Source of the DNA: Neorhizobium tomejilense
GTDB taxonomy: Bacteria > Pseudomonadota > Alphaproteobacteria > Rhizobiales > Rhizobiaceae
DNA: 64,000 nt
Direction of reading: 5' to 3'
Assembly: GCA_002968845.1 (NCBI GenBank)
Contig: PVBG01000024.1
Coordinates: 21,915 to 85,914, forward strand
Each line of letters opens with the position of its first letter. Position 1 is the first letter of the stretch. Shown here piece by piece: positions 50,707 to 59,297 of the stretch. The notes beneath the pieces were generated by a model. The model was given only the letters and a program-made list of their open reading frames with translations, had not been told where the DNA came from and made no database searches. The translations under genes and the position numbers were made by a program.

Positions 50707-50750
50707 CTATGTCCATGGACTTCCGTACGACTGTCATAGGCATCGTCCCA
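50707..50750. repeat. GACTGTC/GTCC repeat cluster
   Basis: GTCCATG-GACTTCCGTAC-GACTGTCATAGG-CATCGTCC upstream of the T5orf172 gene; a diverged member of the 12-bp family. Confidence 0.45.
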
Positions 50751-50756
50751 GTACAA

Positions 50757-50778
50757 GAAAACCCGCTCGCGGCGGGTT
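50757..50778 (-). terminator. Rho-independent terminator of the relaxase operon
   Basis: ACCCGC-CGCGA-GCGGGT followed by TTTTC on the minus strand, about 33 bases after the relaxase stop. Confidence 0.75.
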
Positions 50779-50810
50779 CTCCTTCGTCGATCGCTAGGGC
50801 CGGGCAGGGA

Positions 50811-53800
50811 CTACATGCTCCTTCCCTGCTGTGCGCGGCGCCGACGTTCTTCCTCGGCCGCCGCCTGAGCTGCTGCGACCTCGGCTCCGGTGTCTTGCTG
50901 AGGGGCAGGCTCCGGCTTTGCTTCCGGCTCCCGCTGCTGCACCGTCTCCGTGGTGCGGCGCTCGTCCTTCTGCTCCTCCGGCTGCATGTCCTTGGACTTG
51001 TCCTGCGACACCGCCATGTCGGCTTCCTGTCTCTGCCTCTCGACGGCATGCACCATTGAGGCAGATACGCGCTCCTGGATCTCGACACCCGGATTGCCCT
51101 CACGGATCGCAATTCTCATCTGAGCGGCAGCCTGGTCAATCATGACAGCTTCCTTCTGCTCATAATTGACGGTGCCTTCAGGGACGAAGTTCCACTTGAT
51201 GTCCGGATGCTGCTCGGCCGCCTGCTTCAGGGTGATCGACTGCTCTCTGGTCAGCTTGCGATCGACGCCCAGCTCGGCAACCAACAGCGCGGCATTCTCA
51301 GGAGATCCATCCTTCTCGTAAGCCTGCAGGACTTCGACAGCGTGCTGGCCGGAGTAGAAGACAGAAGGAGCCTTCTCGTTGCCCATGCGGATCATGCCCC
51401 CACGGCTGTCGAGGCTTTCGACCTTGCGGAAGGGCAGGGAGGTCGGATCGATCTCGTCACCGTACCGGGCAAACCCGGTCATGAAGTTGTCGCGGTCGCG
51501 CAGCGCGAAGATCACGCCGCCAGCATTCCGGCCGTCGATGCCCTTCTGCTCGAGGTGCATGTCCTGCTGGAACGCGAACTGGGTCTCCGGAGAGACACCC
51601 TGCCGACGAAGGTAGCCATTGTTGCCGGGAACCGTTTCCGCCCAGACAGCGTCGATCTGCTCCCGGGTGCGGGTGGATTCCATCTCCTTTTGCACCTGCT
51701 CGGCCCAGTCCTTGGCGACCTCAGGATGACGCGCCGTGATCTCCGCATTCGGGTTGCCCTCGCGGATCGACTGGAACGCCCTCTCCTGGATCACGTCTGC
51801 GGGCTTGATGCCACGATCGTTCGCCTCGTCATTCTGGCCTGCCCAAACCCACGCGGCTTCCGGATGCTTCTTCGACAGAGCGTAGTAGTCGGCCTGCTCG
51901 TTGTCGCCCATGTTGCCAAGCGTGGCCGTGACCATCGCTTTTTCAGGATGACCGTCGCGTTGATAAAGGGCAGCGACATCGAGAGCAGCTTCACCAGCAT
52001 AGATGACCTTCGGATCCACCAGCTCGCCAGCGCGCCACAGATGCTTCTCGCTGTCCTTGGCGGCGAAACCGAAGCTGGCTCCATCGGTAATCGGTGTCGG
52101 CGGCCCCTTCCGCCCGAGGCCCGTCAGGTTCCCGAGATGGTCTGTCATGGGGAACATGATCCCGCCGGGGTTCTGAGCAGCCTGAGGACCACGGCCTTCC
52201 GGCTCGTTGTGGAACCAACCGAGCTTCTGCTGAGTGAACTCGGTGATGCCGCGCTTCATGGCATAGACCGACTTGCCGACGGTCGATGACTGCAGCCATT
52301 CCTTCATCTGCTGGAACTTCGACGGCTCCGCCTTGGCTGTCGCCTCGCGCTCGGCCAGCAACCGCTCATGGCGCTGGATCCGGGTTTCCTCGACCTTCGT
52401 CTCCTTGGAGTAGAAAGAACGAGACAGCTCCTTGTCTCGCAGGTTCAGCTCATCGCGCAGGGTATCGCAGGCGGATTTGAAGTCGCCGCCGTCGCGCCAA
52501 ATGACGAAATGCCGGATGTCACCCTTGGCGGATCCATCACGCATGAAGAAGCCCCAGTGGCCTGCTTTCGCCTGAGATACGACGCAACCTTGTCCCTTGC
52601 CGAACGTCAGGGAGTATTCGGTGCCCCCCGCAAATCGGCCAGAAGCATTTCGACCCAGCTCCGGATTCTTCATGTCCTTGGAATAGCTCGCGCCATTCTT
52701 CAGCATGTAATCCCGGAGGTCGTACTTCACCATCTCATTGGATTCGTCTTCAAGGCGCTTCTTGAACTCAGCCTGCGCCTGGATGCGAGCCGCAGCAGCC
52801 TTTTGAGTACCTGGCATCGGGCGGTTCGGCTTGGGGACCGATCTACGATCTGAGCTGGTCGCGCGCTCCTGCATCTTCTGCTGGAGGACATCGCCAGCCG
52901 TCTTGTTATTCGTCTGGGCATCGGCCTTAGGCTCAACCTTGGCACCGAACTGGCCGAGACCACGGACACGACTACGGCCAATGGCAGGAGTAGCCTGCGC
53001 TTCAACCTTAGTTTCCGCCTTGGTTTTTGTCTCGTTTTCTTCCTCGGATACCATCTCGGTAATCTCCTGCGTTTGTCCCTTTGCAAACGCTACTTTGTCG
53101 GCCTGATAGTCACTAACGTTTTTCTTCGCTTCGTCCTCGCTCATCTCCTTGATGAGTTCCTTCAGGATCTCGGCATCCGTGACCTCGGCTTCAGGATCCT
53201 TGTCGTCCTCCTTCGTGGCGGCACGCTTATTCATCTGGATATCGACGCCGGAGCGGGCCGAGACCTTATCCAGGATGCGGCTGGCATCAGCGATCAGCTC
53301 GTGGCTCTTACGCGCTCTCGTCATCCCGACGAGCGAGGTCTGACGGCCCATGCCCACAGAATTGAGCAGGGTAGAGTGGTCGGCGGTCAGGCCCTGCGCG
53401 GCGTAGATCGTCATAGCATATGCTAGTGCGATATGCGGGATCCGGTTGCCCTTCTCGTCCTTGCTCTCTTCATTGAACTGGCTGGCAAGCTCGGTCGGAA
53501 CGCCCTCCCACAGGAAGCCATTCTCGAACTCGATGACCAGTCTCGGCTCTCCTCCGTCTAATCCCTGAGTAATCGCGCGAACCGTGCCGAACGCATTGTT
53601 GGCGATCTTGTCCGAGCCGACCTTGATGTTGTCGCCCATGATGATCCGGTCACCAGCACGAAGCTCGATCTCAGTTGCATATGATTTGCGACCGCGAGAC
53701 ATGGCGGCGAACTTGACGCTCTCGCCTGAAAGAGCGCCAAGGCTGACGAGGGCATCGCAGATGCGGTTGTTCGTTTCCATAACTTCGGCATTTGTTCGTG

Positions 53801-55955
53801 CGATGATGACGTGGCTCTCGCCGGGGTTCGTATCCATCACCTTCAGGTGTCGCGCAACGCCTCTGTCGATCATGTCATCATAGGACAGGGCCAGCACCAC
53901 GCATCCAGCTTCGTTGTAGATATGGATGCCCTTTTCGAAGTCCTTCGCGACAAAGGCATACGAGGCGTCCAGCATCCAGCCCTTCTGACGGCTGATATGG
54001 ACCATGAATTTGGTGTCGACGAAGTGCATCATCGATCGCATGGATGCGCCGAAAGGCACTGGTTGAATCTGATCCTGGTCACCGATGCCACGGAAACGCG
54101 CGCCAGCTTCATCCACATACTTCAGGAGCTTCGCTCCATCTTCCAATCCGACCATGCCGAACTCATCGCAGAGGATGACATCATTCGGGCCGAGAGTGAC
54201 CTTACCGGATTCGATGTCGTAGATCATCCCGGCGACTGAGCGGGTGTGTTCAGCCTCGATATGGGCGTCGTTCTTGAGGACGATGGAGGCACGGTTCGTA
54301 GGCGCGATACCGAAGACACGACGGCCACAGGCTCGCTCGGTGCGAACGTAGCCATCCATCATGGCAGACTTACCAGCGCCCGGAGGGCCGTTGATGAGGG
54401 CGACGCGCTGCGCCCCGGCGAAGTACCGGATACCGATAGCCTGATCAGGGCGGTATTCGAACCGCTCGCCAGTCGCAGTCGAGACCGAACCCTTCGCAAT
54501 GATGTTCTCAACGATGTCGTCAGGAACGCCCCGATCATTCGGGCCGACCTGCATCATCTCCATCGTGCGGAGCATCAGATCCTGTTCAAAGGCGATGATC
54601 CTCGGCGTGGAATAGATCCTCTCCCGGCCAACAGTGTCGATGTGGACAATCTTATCGGACTGCTTCAGCTCATCGAGCAGCCCGAGGGCTTCGTCGGCTC
54701 CGCAGAACATCGCCAGCTCTTCCAGGATAGCAGCATTCAGCTCACGCTCTTCGAAGGTGGCAGAGTTCTCCGTGAGCGTCTTGATGGCGCTCTCCCGGAT
54801 CTCCTCCATGTCGAACCGCGGTCGCTCCGAAGGCAGCTCGACGCCCTCAGCAGCAGCGGTCTCCACCTTCGCGGTCCATTCAGCCGCCAGCTTGTCGTGC
54901 TTGAGATCCGTGGCGGCCTTCATGCCTTCCAGCAGCGTGAAGAGGTTGTGACCCTCAGCCTTAGCTTCCAGACCCCAGCGAATGATGAGCTGCTCAAGCT
55001 CCGGCAGCTCCGACTTCGAATTGCGGGTTGCAAGGACGATCGCCTGCTTCAGGGCGGCCGTCGCATCGCCGCGCGTGTCGATACCGTAGTCGCTCTTGAG
55101 GACCTCGAGCATCTTGTTGGAGCGCTTGCTGAAGTTCGTCTCAAGGGACTTCACGGATCCATCTACAGTGAAGTTCCGGCCGTCCTTGGTAACGGAGATC
55201 CCCAAGTCGGCCAGCCCGCGCACGATCTCTGCGTTCCAGATGGCGTTGACCGAGTGGATGTTCTTGAGCAGGCGGTGGTTATCGATCGTCCCTGTCGATC
55301 CGTCAGGACGGCGGCCGGAGTTGTAGACGACGTTATGGAAGTGGGCCTGCGGATCGCCCTCGCGGGAAGAGAAATGCTGCCACTGTACAGCCGACAGGTC
55401 AGCGGCTGCAGCACGCAGATCTTCCTTCGTATCCGGATCCCGATACCGGACCTCGAAGAAGCCCTGGTCATAGATGTACTGCATGGCGCGGTTGTTCGCC
55501 GTGCGGAGGATCGTCTGGATCTTATCCGACATCTCGCGTGCGAACTTCGCCTCGTTACCGGATCCAGTCGCTGCCATAGCTTCCGCCTGGCTGAGCAGAA
55601 CGGACACAGCTTTCGGAGGCGCGAGCATCACGTCGTAGCCCTGCGAAGTCTGTCTACGATTGCTCTTCGCACGAACGGATTCACCAGTCGCCGGATCGAT
55701 ACCGTCGCCGTTCTTCATGATGTCGAACGTCTTCGCACGCTCACCATTCTTCACATTAGAGAAGAGGGGAGTGGAGCCGTTCGGCACGTAGTACACGCCG
55801 ATAGCCTCGCGCTGAGAAACGCCGTCGTGCTTCGCATAGTACTTGACTGCCTCGTTGAGATTCGAGGTCAGGCCAGCCTCGGCTTCCTTCTTCGATTCAT
55901 CGTTGAGACCAGTCCAGTAAGTGAGGGACGCAGCACGCTTTACCTTGGCAACCAT
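50811..55955 (-). CDS. MOBF conjugative relaxase-helicase, 1714 aa
   Basis: ATG 55955, overlapping the accessory gene's stop. N-terminal TrwC-type relaxase: tyrosines at ~38-39 (NEAVKYYAKHDG), histidine triad in GDPQAHFHNVVYNSG (~200). RecD-like helicase: Walker A NGPPGAGKSAMM (~520), Walker B VILCDEFGMVGL, and YAMTIYAAQGLTADH (motif VI region). The long C-terminus (~1100-1600) carries a CHC2/DUF3991-like part and two similar degenerate Toprim-like units (VIYAGEAALDVAALYQRDGH and VFYSGQHAVEVLQAYEKDGS), unusual for a relaxase. It nicks oriT, unwinds the strand and is piloted into the recipient. TrwC is ~970 aa; the extra length is this tail. Confidence 0.9.
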   Translation of the reverse strand: MVAKVKRAASLTYWTGLNDESKKEAEAGLTSNLNEAVKYYAKHDGVSQREAIGVYYVPNGSTPLFSNVKNGERAKTFDIMKNGDGIDPATGESVRAKSNRRQTSQGYDVMLAPPKAVSVLLSQAEAMAATGSGNEAKFAREMSDKIQTILRTANNRAMQYIYDQGFFEVRYRDPDTKEDLRAAAADLSAVQWQHFSSREGDPQAHFHNVVYNSGRRPDGSTGTIDNHRLLKNIHSVNAIWNAEIVRGLADLGISVTKDGRNFTVDGSVKSLETNFSKRSNKMLEVLKSDYGIDTRGDATAALKQAIVLATRNSKSELPELEQLIIRWGLEAKAEGHNLFTLLEGMKAATDLKHDKLAAEWTAKVETAAAEGVELPSERPRFDMEEIRESAIKTLTENSATFEERELNAAILEELAMFCGADEALGLLDELKQSDKIVHIDTVGRERIYSTPRIIAFEQDLMLRTMEMMQVGPNDRGVPDDIVENIIAKGSVSTATGERFEYRPDQAIGIRYFAGAQRVALINGPPGAGKSAMMDGYVRTERACGRRVFGIAPTNRASIVLKNDAHIEAEHTRSVAGMIYDIESGKVTLGPNDVILCDEFGMVGLEDGAKLLKYVDEAGARFRGIGDQDQIQPVPFGASMRSMMHFVDTKFMVHISRQKGWMLDASYAFVAKDFEKGIHIYNEAGCVVLALSYDDMIDRGVARHLKVMDTNPGESHVIIARTNAEVMETNNRICDALVSLGALSGESVKFAAMSRGRKSYATEIELRAGDRIIMGDNIKVGSDKIANNAFGTVRAITQGLDGGEPRLVIEFENGFLWEGVPTELASQFNEESKDEKGNRIPHIALAYAMTIYAAQGLTADHSTLLNSVGMGRQTSLVGMTRARKSHELIADASRILDKVSARSGVDIQMNKRAATKEDDKDPEAEVTDAEILKELIKEMSEDEAKKNVSDYQADKVAFAKGQTQEITEMVSEEENETKTKAETKVEAQATPAIGRSRVRGLGQFGAKVEPKADAQTNNKTAGDVLQQKMQERATSSDRRSVPKPNRPMPGTQKAAAARIQAQAEFKKRLEDESNEMVKYDLRDYMLKNGASYSKDMKNPELGRNASGRFAGGTEYSLTFGKGQGCVVSQAKAGHWGFFMRDGSAKGDIRHFVIWRDGGDFKSACDTLRDELNLRDKELSRSFYSKETKVEETRIQRHERLLAEREATAKAEPSKFQQMKEWLQSSTVGKSVYAMKRGITEFTQQKLGWFHNEPEGRGPQAAQNPGGIMFPMTDHLGNLTGLGRKGPPTPITDGASFGFAAKDSEKHLWRAGELVDPKVIYAGEAALDVAALYQRDGHPEKAMVTATLGNMGDNEQADYYALSKKHPEAAWVWAGQNDEANDRGIKPADVIQERAFQSIREGNPNAEITARHPEVAKDWAEQVQKEMESTRTREQIDAVWAETVPGNNGYLRRQGVSPETQFAFQQDMHLEQKGIDGRNAGGVIFALRDRDNFMTGFARYGDEIDPTSLPFRKVESLDSRGGMIRMGNEKAPSVFYSGQHAVEVLQAYEKDGSPENAALLVAELGVDRKLTREQSITLKQAAEQHPDIKWNFVPEGTVNYEQKEAVMIDQAAAQMRIAIREGNPGVEIQERVSASMVHAVERQRQEADMAVSQDKSKDMQPEEQKDERRTTETVQQREPEAKPEPAPQQDTGAEVAAAQAAAEEERRRRAQQGRSM

Positions 55956-56431
55956 CAGCGCTGCTCCCAGCCCATTGCATCGTCATCCTGGATGACGGCT
56001 CCATCCACCTCATCGCCATCCTCCGAAGTAGAGGAAAGGGATGCCAGATCCGCTTCGAGGCTCTCGAAGTACTCCCGCGTTGATTCGGCTTCCGCCTCCT
56101 GCTTGGCGGTGTTGTCGGCAGCATAGAGACCAGAGATGAAGAGACCGATGCGCGAGACGACATCAAGGATCTTGCCGACCAGGCCGCGCATTTCACGCAT
56201 GTCTGCGCGCATCCGTTCAGTCGCATTCGCGGCCTCCTGAAGACGGGCGAGGGGATCGACGTAGGCCTCCACAGCCAGCCTGATCAAGGTGCCTCTTTCG
56301 ACACCCAGACGCGTTGCAGCGGCGTCCACGAATGCGATGTCGTCCTTGCGAGCGTTGAAGCGGAACTCCGCGATATTCGGATCCGGTTCTTTCCGGGGTC
56401 TGCCCCCCTTGTTTTTCATATCGTCCGACAT
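55955..56431 (-). CDS. Relaxosome accessory protein, ribbon-helix-helix type, 158 aa
   Basis: ATG 56431 (MSDDMKNKGGRPRKEPDPNI); the longer frame to 56680 runs through the candidate oriT. GRPRKEPDPNIAEFRFNARK then DIAFVDAAATRLGVERGTLI is a ribbon-helix-helix preceded by a basic AT-hook-like GRPRK. A coiled C-terminus follows (TERMRADMREMRGLVGKILD). This is the position and plan of TrwA in R388, which binds oriT and stimulates the relaxase. ATGA overlap with the relaxase. Confidence 0.75.
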   Translation of the reverse strand: MSDDMKNKGGRPRKEPDPNIAEFRFNARKDDIAFVDAAATRLGVERGTLIRLAVEAYVDPLARLQEAANATERMRADMREMRGLVGKILDVVSRIGLFISGLYAADNTAKQEAEAESTREYFESLEADLASLSSTSEDGDEVDGAVIQDDDAMGWEQR

Positions 56432-56439
56432 CGGCGGTT

Positions 56440-56540
56440 TTCCTATTTTGGCTCCGTCCAAAATCCCCGGTGAAACCGGACTTTCGGAGGTTTTTACTCC
56501 GACACGAGCAGCAACGCAGTTGCGTATAGTGTGAGAGAAG
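56440..56540. other. Candidate oriT
   Basis: Four successive inverted repeats immediately upstream of the relaxosome operon: TTTTGG/CCAAAA (56446-56463), CCGGT/ACCGG (56467-56479), CGGAG/CTCCG (56485-56501) and GCAAC-GCA-GTTGC (56511-56523). The last hairpin is followed by GTATAGTGTG (56524-56533), the same hairpin-then-nic layout as MOBF origins of F and R388. Location between an accessory/relaxase operon and a divergent stb-like operon also matches R388. The exact nic base cannot be fixed by eye. Confidence 0.65.
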
Positions 56541-56598
56541 ATTGCCTTTAGACTGGCTACCCCCCACGCAAGTGTAAAGAGGGTCCTTGCCAGATTAA

Positions 56599-56790
56599 AA
56601 ACGAGGCAATCGCTATTTCTGGAACGAGGTGAATAACGAGTTACGACCTGAGGTCTGTTTTCCCCACTCGGCATCGCCATACACAGCCAGAGCAGCCCCC
56701 TTCCTGTTCCGAAATGAGATCAGGCAAGCGAAATCCACGGATTGTTAACTGGGCTCTAAACGAGTTCGCTAACGAGGTGGGAAACGAGTT
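56599..56790. repeat. AACGAGKT iterons, 12-bp spacing, in two sets
   Basis: Set 1: AACGAGG at 56600, AACGAGGT at 56623, AACGAGTT at 56635. Set 2: AACGAGTT at 56759, AACGAGGT at 56771, AACGAGTT at 56783. Within sets the period is exactly 12 bp. They lie between the candidate oriT and the stb-like operon, where R388 has two sets of StbA-bound direct repeats. Confidence 0.65.
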
Positions 56791-56891
56791 GTAATCTGAA
56801 ATTCTGTCGGCCACTTTCATGGAGCGATTGACACATGCATGGCCGAAAACAATCCTTGGTTCATACGAGATGGAACCAGAGGCAGGAAACG

Positions 56892-57431
56892 ATGGAAGAC
56901 ACAGAAGGATATGAAGATCCGGGAGCGTTCGCAGCCGAGTTGAAGGCCATCGCCGAAACTGTGGTGAAAACGAAACCTCTTACGAAGACGCAACTGATCG
57001 CGACCGATGAAGTGTGGGAAGCGATCATGGAAATGAAAACGGCCAAGGGCATGAACAATGCCGATATTGCGGAAGTGTTCAAAGCCAAGGGCTGGATTGA
57101 GGCGAATGCCGACAACATGGGCTACCTGATTCGCGAGGCCGCAAAGCTCCGCGGGGACGAGCCGGAAGGTCGAAAGGGGCGGAAAGCGAAGACGACGTCT
57201 AAGCGGAGCCCAGCGGCGAGTACGGAGACAAGCTCAAATACGAGTTCGGAGACGGACAAGCCCCGAGCAGCTCAACGAGCCGACCCGGCATCGCGAAAAG
57301 AGGGCGTGGCCGCAGCCGAAGGCAAGAGCAAGCCCAAAGCGACCGATGCCAAACCGAACGATCAAGCGTTCGGCTCCGGCAAGAACAGCGATCCCGTCAA
57401 TCCAGCTTACACCGACCGCAAGCGCCTCTAA
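56892..57431 (+). CDS. StbA-like DNA-binding protein, 179 aa
   Basis: ATG 56892 with AGGAAACG upstream; ATG 56835 is an unlikely longer start. Residues ~35-90 (TDEVWEAIMEMKTAKGMNNA, DIAEVFKAKGWIEANADNMG) form a helical DNA-binding-type unit; the rest is Lys/Ser/Ala-rich and disordered. It occupies the stbA position: first gene divergent from the relaxosome operon, behind iterons, followed by a ParA-type ATPase. StbA of R388 binds such repeats and keeps plasmid copies on the nucleoid. Similarity is by layout, not by sequence I can align. Confidence 0.6.
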   Translation: MEDTEGYEDPGAFAAELKAIAETVVKTKPLTKTQLIATDEVWEAIMEMKTAKGMNNADIAEVFKAKGWIEANADNMGYLIREAAKLRGDEPEGRKGRKAKTTSKRSPAASTETSSNTSSETDKPRAAQRADPASRKEGVAAAEGKSKPKATDAKPNDQAFGSGKNSDPVNPAYTDRKRL

Positions 57432-57458
57432 AGAGCGCCGCCAAACAGGAGAAAAAAT

Positions 57459-58325
57459 ATGGCCACCGCCGCAAAAAAAGTCGATGCCCTCGCCACTTCT
57501 ACCAGCACAGCCACACTCACGACCCATGCCACCTCCGCATCGCAGAAGGGCGGCGTGGGCAAATCCTTCTGGGAGCGCGCCAAGATCGAGTTTCTCCGCG
57601 AGCGCGATGTTCCGATCGCTGCTTACGACATGGACGGCGGCACTGGCTCCGTTGCTCGCATCCTGGGCGAACGCGATGAGCAAGGCGAACTCAAGCCCAC
57701 CGAGGAGCAGGATCCGCTCAAGGGTGTGCGCTCCTACAACATCCATAAGAACCGCGGCCGCGAAGCGTTCGCCGATAGCTCAGCTCTGGAATACAAGCAT
57801 ATCCAGATTGACACCCCCGGCGGTGGTTTCGACGCTCTCTCGGACATCATAGATGGCGGCTCGAACAGCCTGCAGGGTCTCTATGAGGCAATCCTGAAGG
57901 AAGGCCGCAAGCCGATCATCGAACACATCATCACGCCGGAAGACGAGAGCGTCGAATCCGTTCGTCGTTACCTGGACGCGACTGAAGGCCTCCCGATCCA
58001 GCACATCGCCATCCTCAACATGCGCGATGCTGACGAGAAGTCCGACTTCGAAATGTGGTTTGGCTACACGGACCTCGAGACTGGCGAGAAGGTCGGCGGC
58101 AATGCTCGTGCCGAGTTCCTCGAGAACGGTGGCATCGAGATCGTCATGCCTAAGCTGGCTATCGGCGCTGCACTTCGCATGAAGCGCTATAACCTCACCT
58201 TCACCGCGGCTTCGCAGGATGCGCGTTTGACTGTCACCCAGCGCGGTCAGGTGAGCCGTTGGCTGCGAGAAATGTGGAAGGAACTCCTCGGCAACAAGAA
58301 GTTCCTCGAATTGTACGACATCTAA
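57459..58325 (+). CDS. ParA/StbB-type ATPase, 288 aa
   Basis: ATG 57459 with AGGAGAAAAAAT upstream. Deviant Walker A SASQKGGVGKSFWERAK (residues ~27-43), AAYDMDGGTG for the second ParA motif and HIQIDTPGGGFDALSDI for Walker B. A second ParA-family protein beside the RepA of the replicon, so it serves transfer or positioning rather than repABC partition. StbB of R388, which is needed for conjugation, is the closest parallel by position. Confidence 0.8.
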   Translation: MATAAKKVDALATSTSTATLTTHATSASQKGGVGKSFWERAKIEFLRERDVPIAAYDMDGGTGSVARILGERDEQGELKPTEEQDPLKGVRSYNIHKNRGREAFADSSALEYKHIQIDTPGGGFDALSDIIDGGSNSLQGLYEAILKEGRKPIIEHIITPEDESVESVRRYLDATEGLPIQHIAILNMRDADEKSDFEMWFGYTDLETGEKVGGNARAEFLENGGIEIVMPKLAIGAALRMKRYNLTFTAASQDARLTVTQRGQVSRWLREMWKELLGNKKFLELYDI

Positions 58326-58340
58326 CCCAGGAAAGGAGCA

Positions 58341-59219
58341 ATGCCGATGGACAACGCACCCACACTTACCCCCTTCGGCATTGCCGTAATCGACATGGGG
58401 CTCACGCCCTCCCAGCAGCAGCACATTCTCGCTCTTGCTGGAAGACTGAAGATCTCGCAGACGGACAGCGACATCGTCCGCATTTGCACCTACGTCAAAA
58501 CCGAAGGCACAATGCAGGCGACCTTGGAGAAGGTGGAAGATCATCTCGCTTCCGGCCTCGCAAAAATCGGCGACATGACCTCACGGCTCTCCGCCGACAT
58601 TGAGGAGCGGACGAACACTCTCGTCTCCTCGGTATCGACCGAGATAGGTAACGCCATCCGGGAGAAGATCGACAACCTACCGGGAGCGATCAGCGACAAG
58701 GTGGATGCTCACGTCGAGAAGCGTGTCGAAGCCATCGCCCAGAAGGTCGCCATCGCCACCAACAACGACCGGGATCGGTTGGAGTTCAGAAGCGAACGCC
58801 GGAAGGACCGCAGGGAATACGGCATCATGCTCATCTCTGTCATCGCGACGGTACTCGCTACTTCTGCCATCACTCGGAGCGTGACCTGGGATCAGGCCAC
58901 TGCCATGAACGCTCGCCTCGAACAGATGGAGAAGCGTCCTGATCTTCCTGTCTGGCTCGAATGGATGAAATACAACGATGCCCGCAAGCTGCAGGCAGCC
59001 TCCTGCGCACCCGGTCAGCAGTTCACGGCCAACGGCCAGCAGAAGTGCAAGCCGGACATCGCCCTGACACCCCCCCTTCAGTCGAACAACGGTCTCGACG
59101 GTCTGGTTGGCATCTTCAGGGAAATTGAAGTGAAGCTCGGCACAATAGGATCGTTCGGTCTCGGGGTAGCTGCGACATTGTTGACAATGTGGACGCGCCG
59201 AAGACTGAAGACGACCTGA
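58341..59219 (+). CDS. Coiled-coil membrane protein of the stb-like operon, 292 aa
   Basis: ATG 58341 or 58347 (AAAGGAGCAATGCCG). Residues ~55-140 are a long amphipathic coil (LEKVEDHLASGLAKIGDMTS). A hydrophobic helix at ~165-180 (YGIMLISVIATVLATSAI) and another at the C-terminus (GSFGLGVAATLLTMW) anchor it. Third gene of the operon, in the StbC position. It could tie the ATPase to the membrane or mating site; inference only. Confidence 0.7.
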   Translation: MPMDNAPTLTPFGIAVIDMGLTPSQQQHILALAGRLKISQTDSDIVRICTYVKTEGTMQATLEKVEDHLASGLAKIGDMTSRLSADIEERTNTLVSSVSTEIGNAIREKIDNLPGAISDKVDAHVEKRVEAIAQKVAIATNNDRDRLEFRSERRKDRREYGIMLISVIATVLATSAITRSVTWDQATAMNARLEQMEKRPDLPVWLEWMKYNDARKLQAASCAPGQQFTANGQQKCKPDIALTPPLQSNNGLDGLVGIFREIEVKLGTIGSFGLGVAATLLTMWTRRRLKTT

Positions 59220-59236
59220 GGCCGTTGCGTAGTGTG

Positions 59237-59266
59237 AAAATCGGCCCGTGAAGCCGCCCCGATTTG
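59237..59266. terminator. Possible bidirectional hairpin
   Basis: AAATCGG...CCGATTT with 15 bases between, 20 bases after the stop at 59219 and before the 137-aa gene. Short T tail on each strand; moderate evidence only. Confidence 0.4.
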
Positions 59267-59297
59267 GAAACTGAGAGAGTGCGGAAGGAAAGCAGCG

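Noticed and set aside
54246..56126. 626-codon plus-strand frame
   Set aside because: Antisense shadow of the relaxase, whose motifs fix the true strand; long shadow frames are common in GC-rich DNA.
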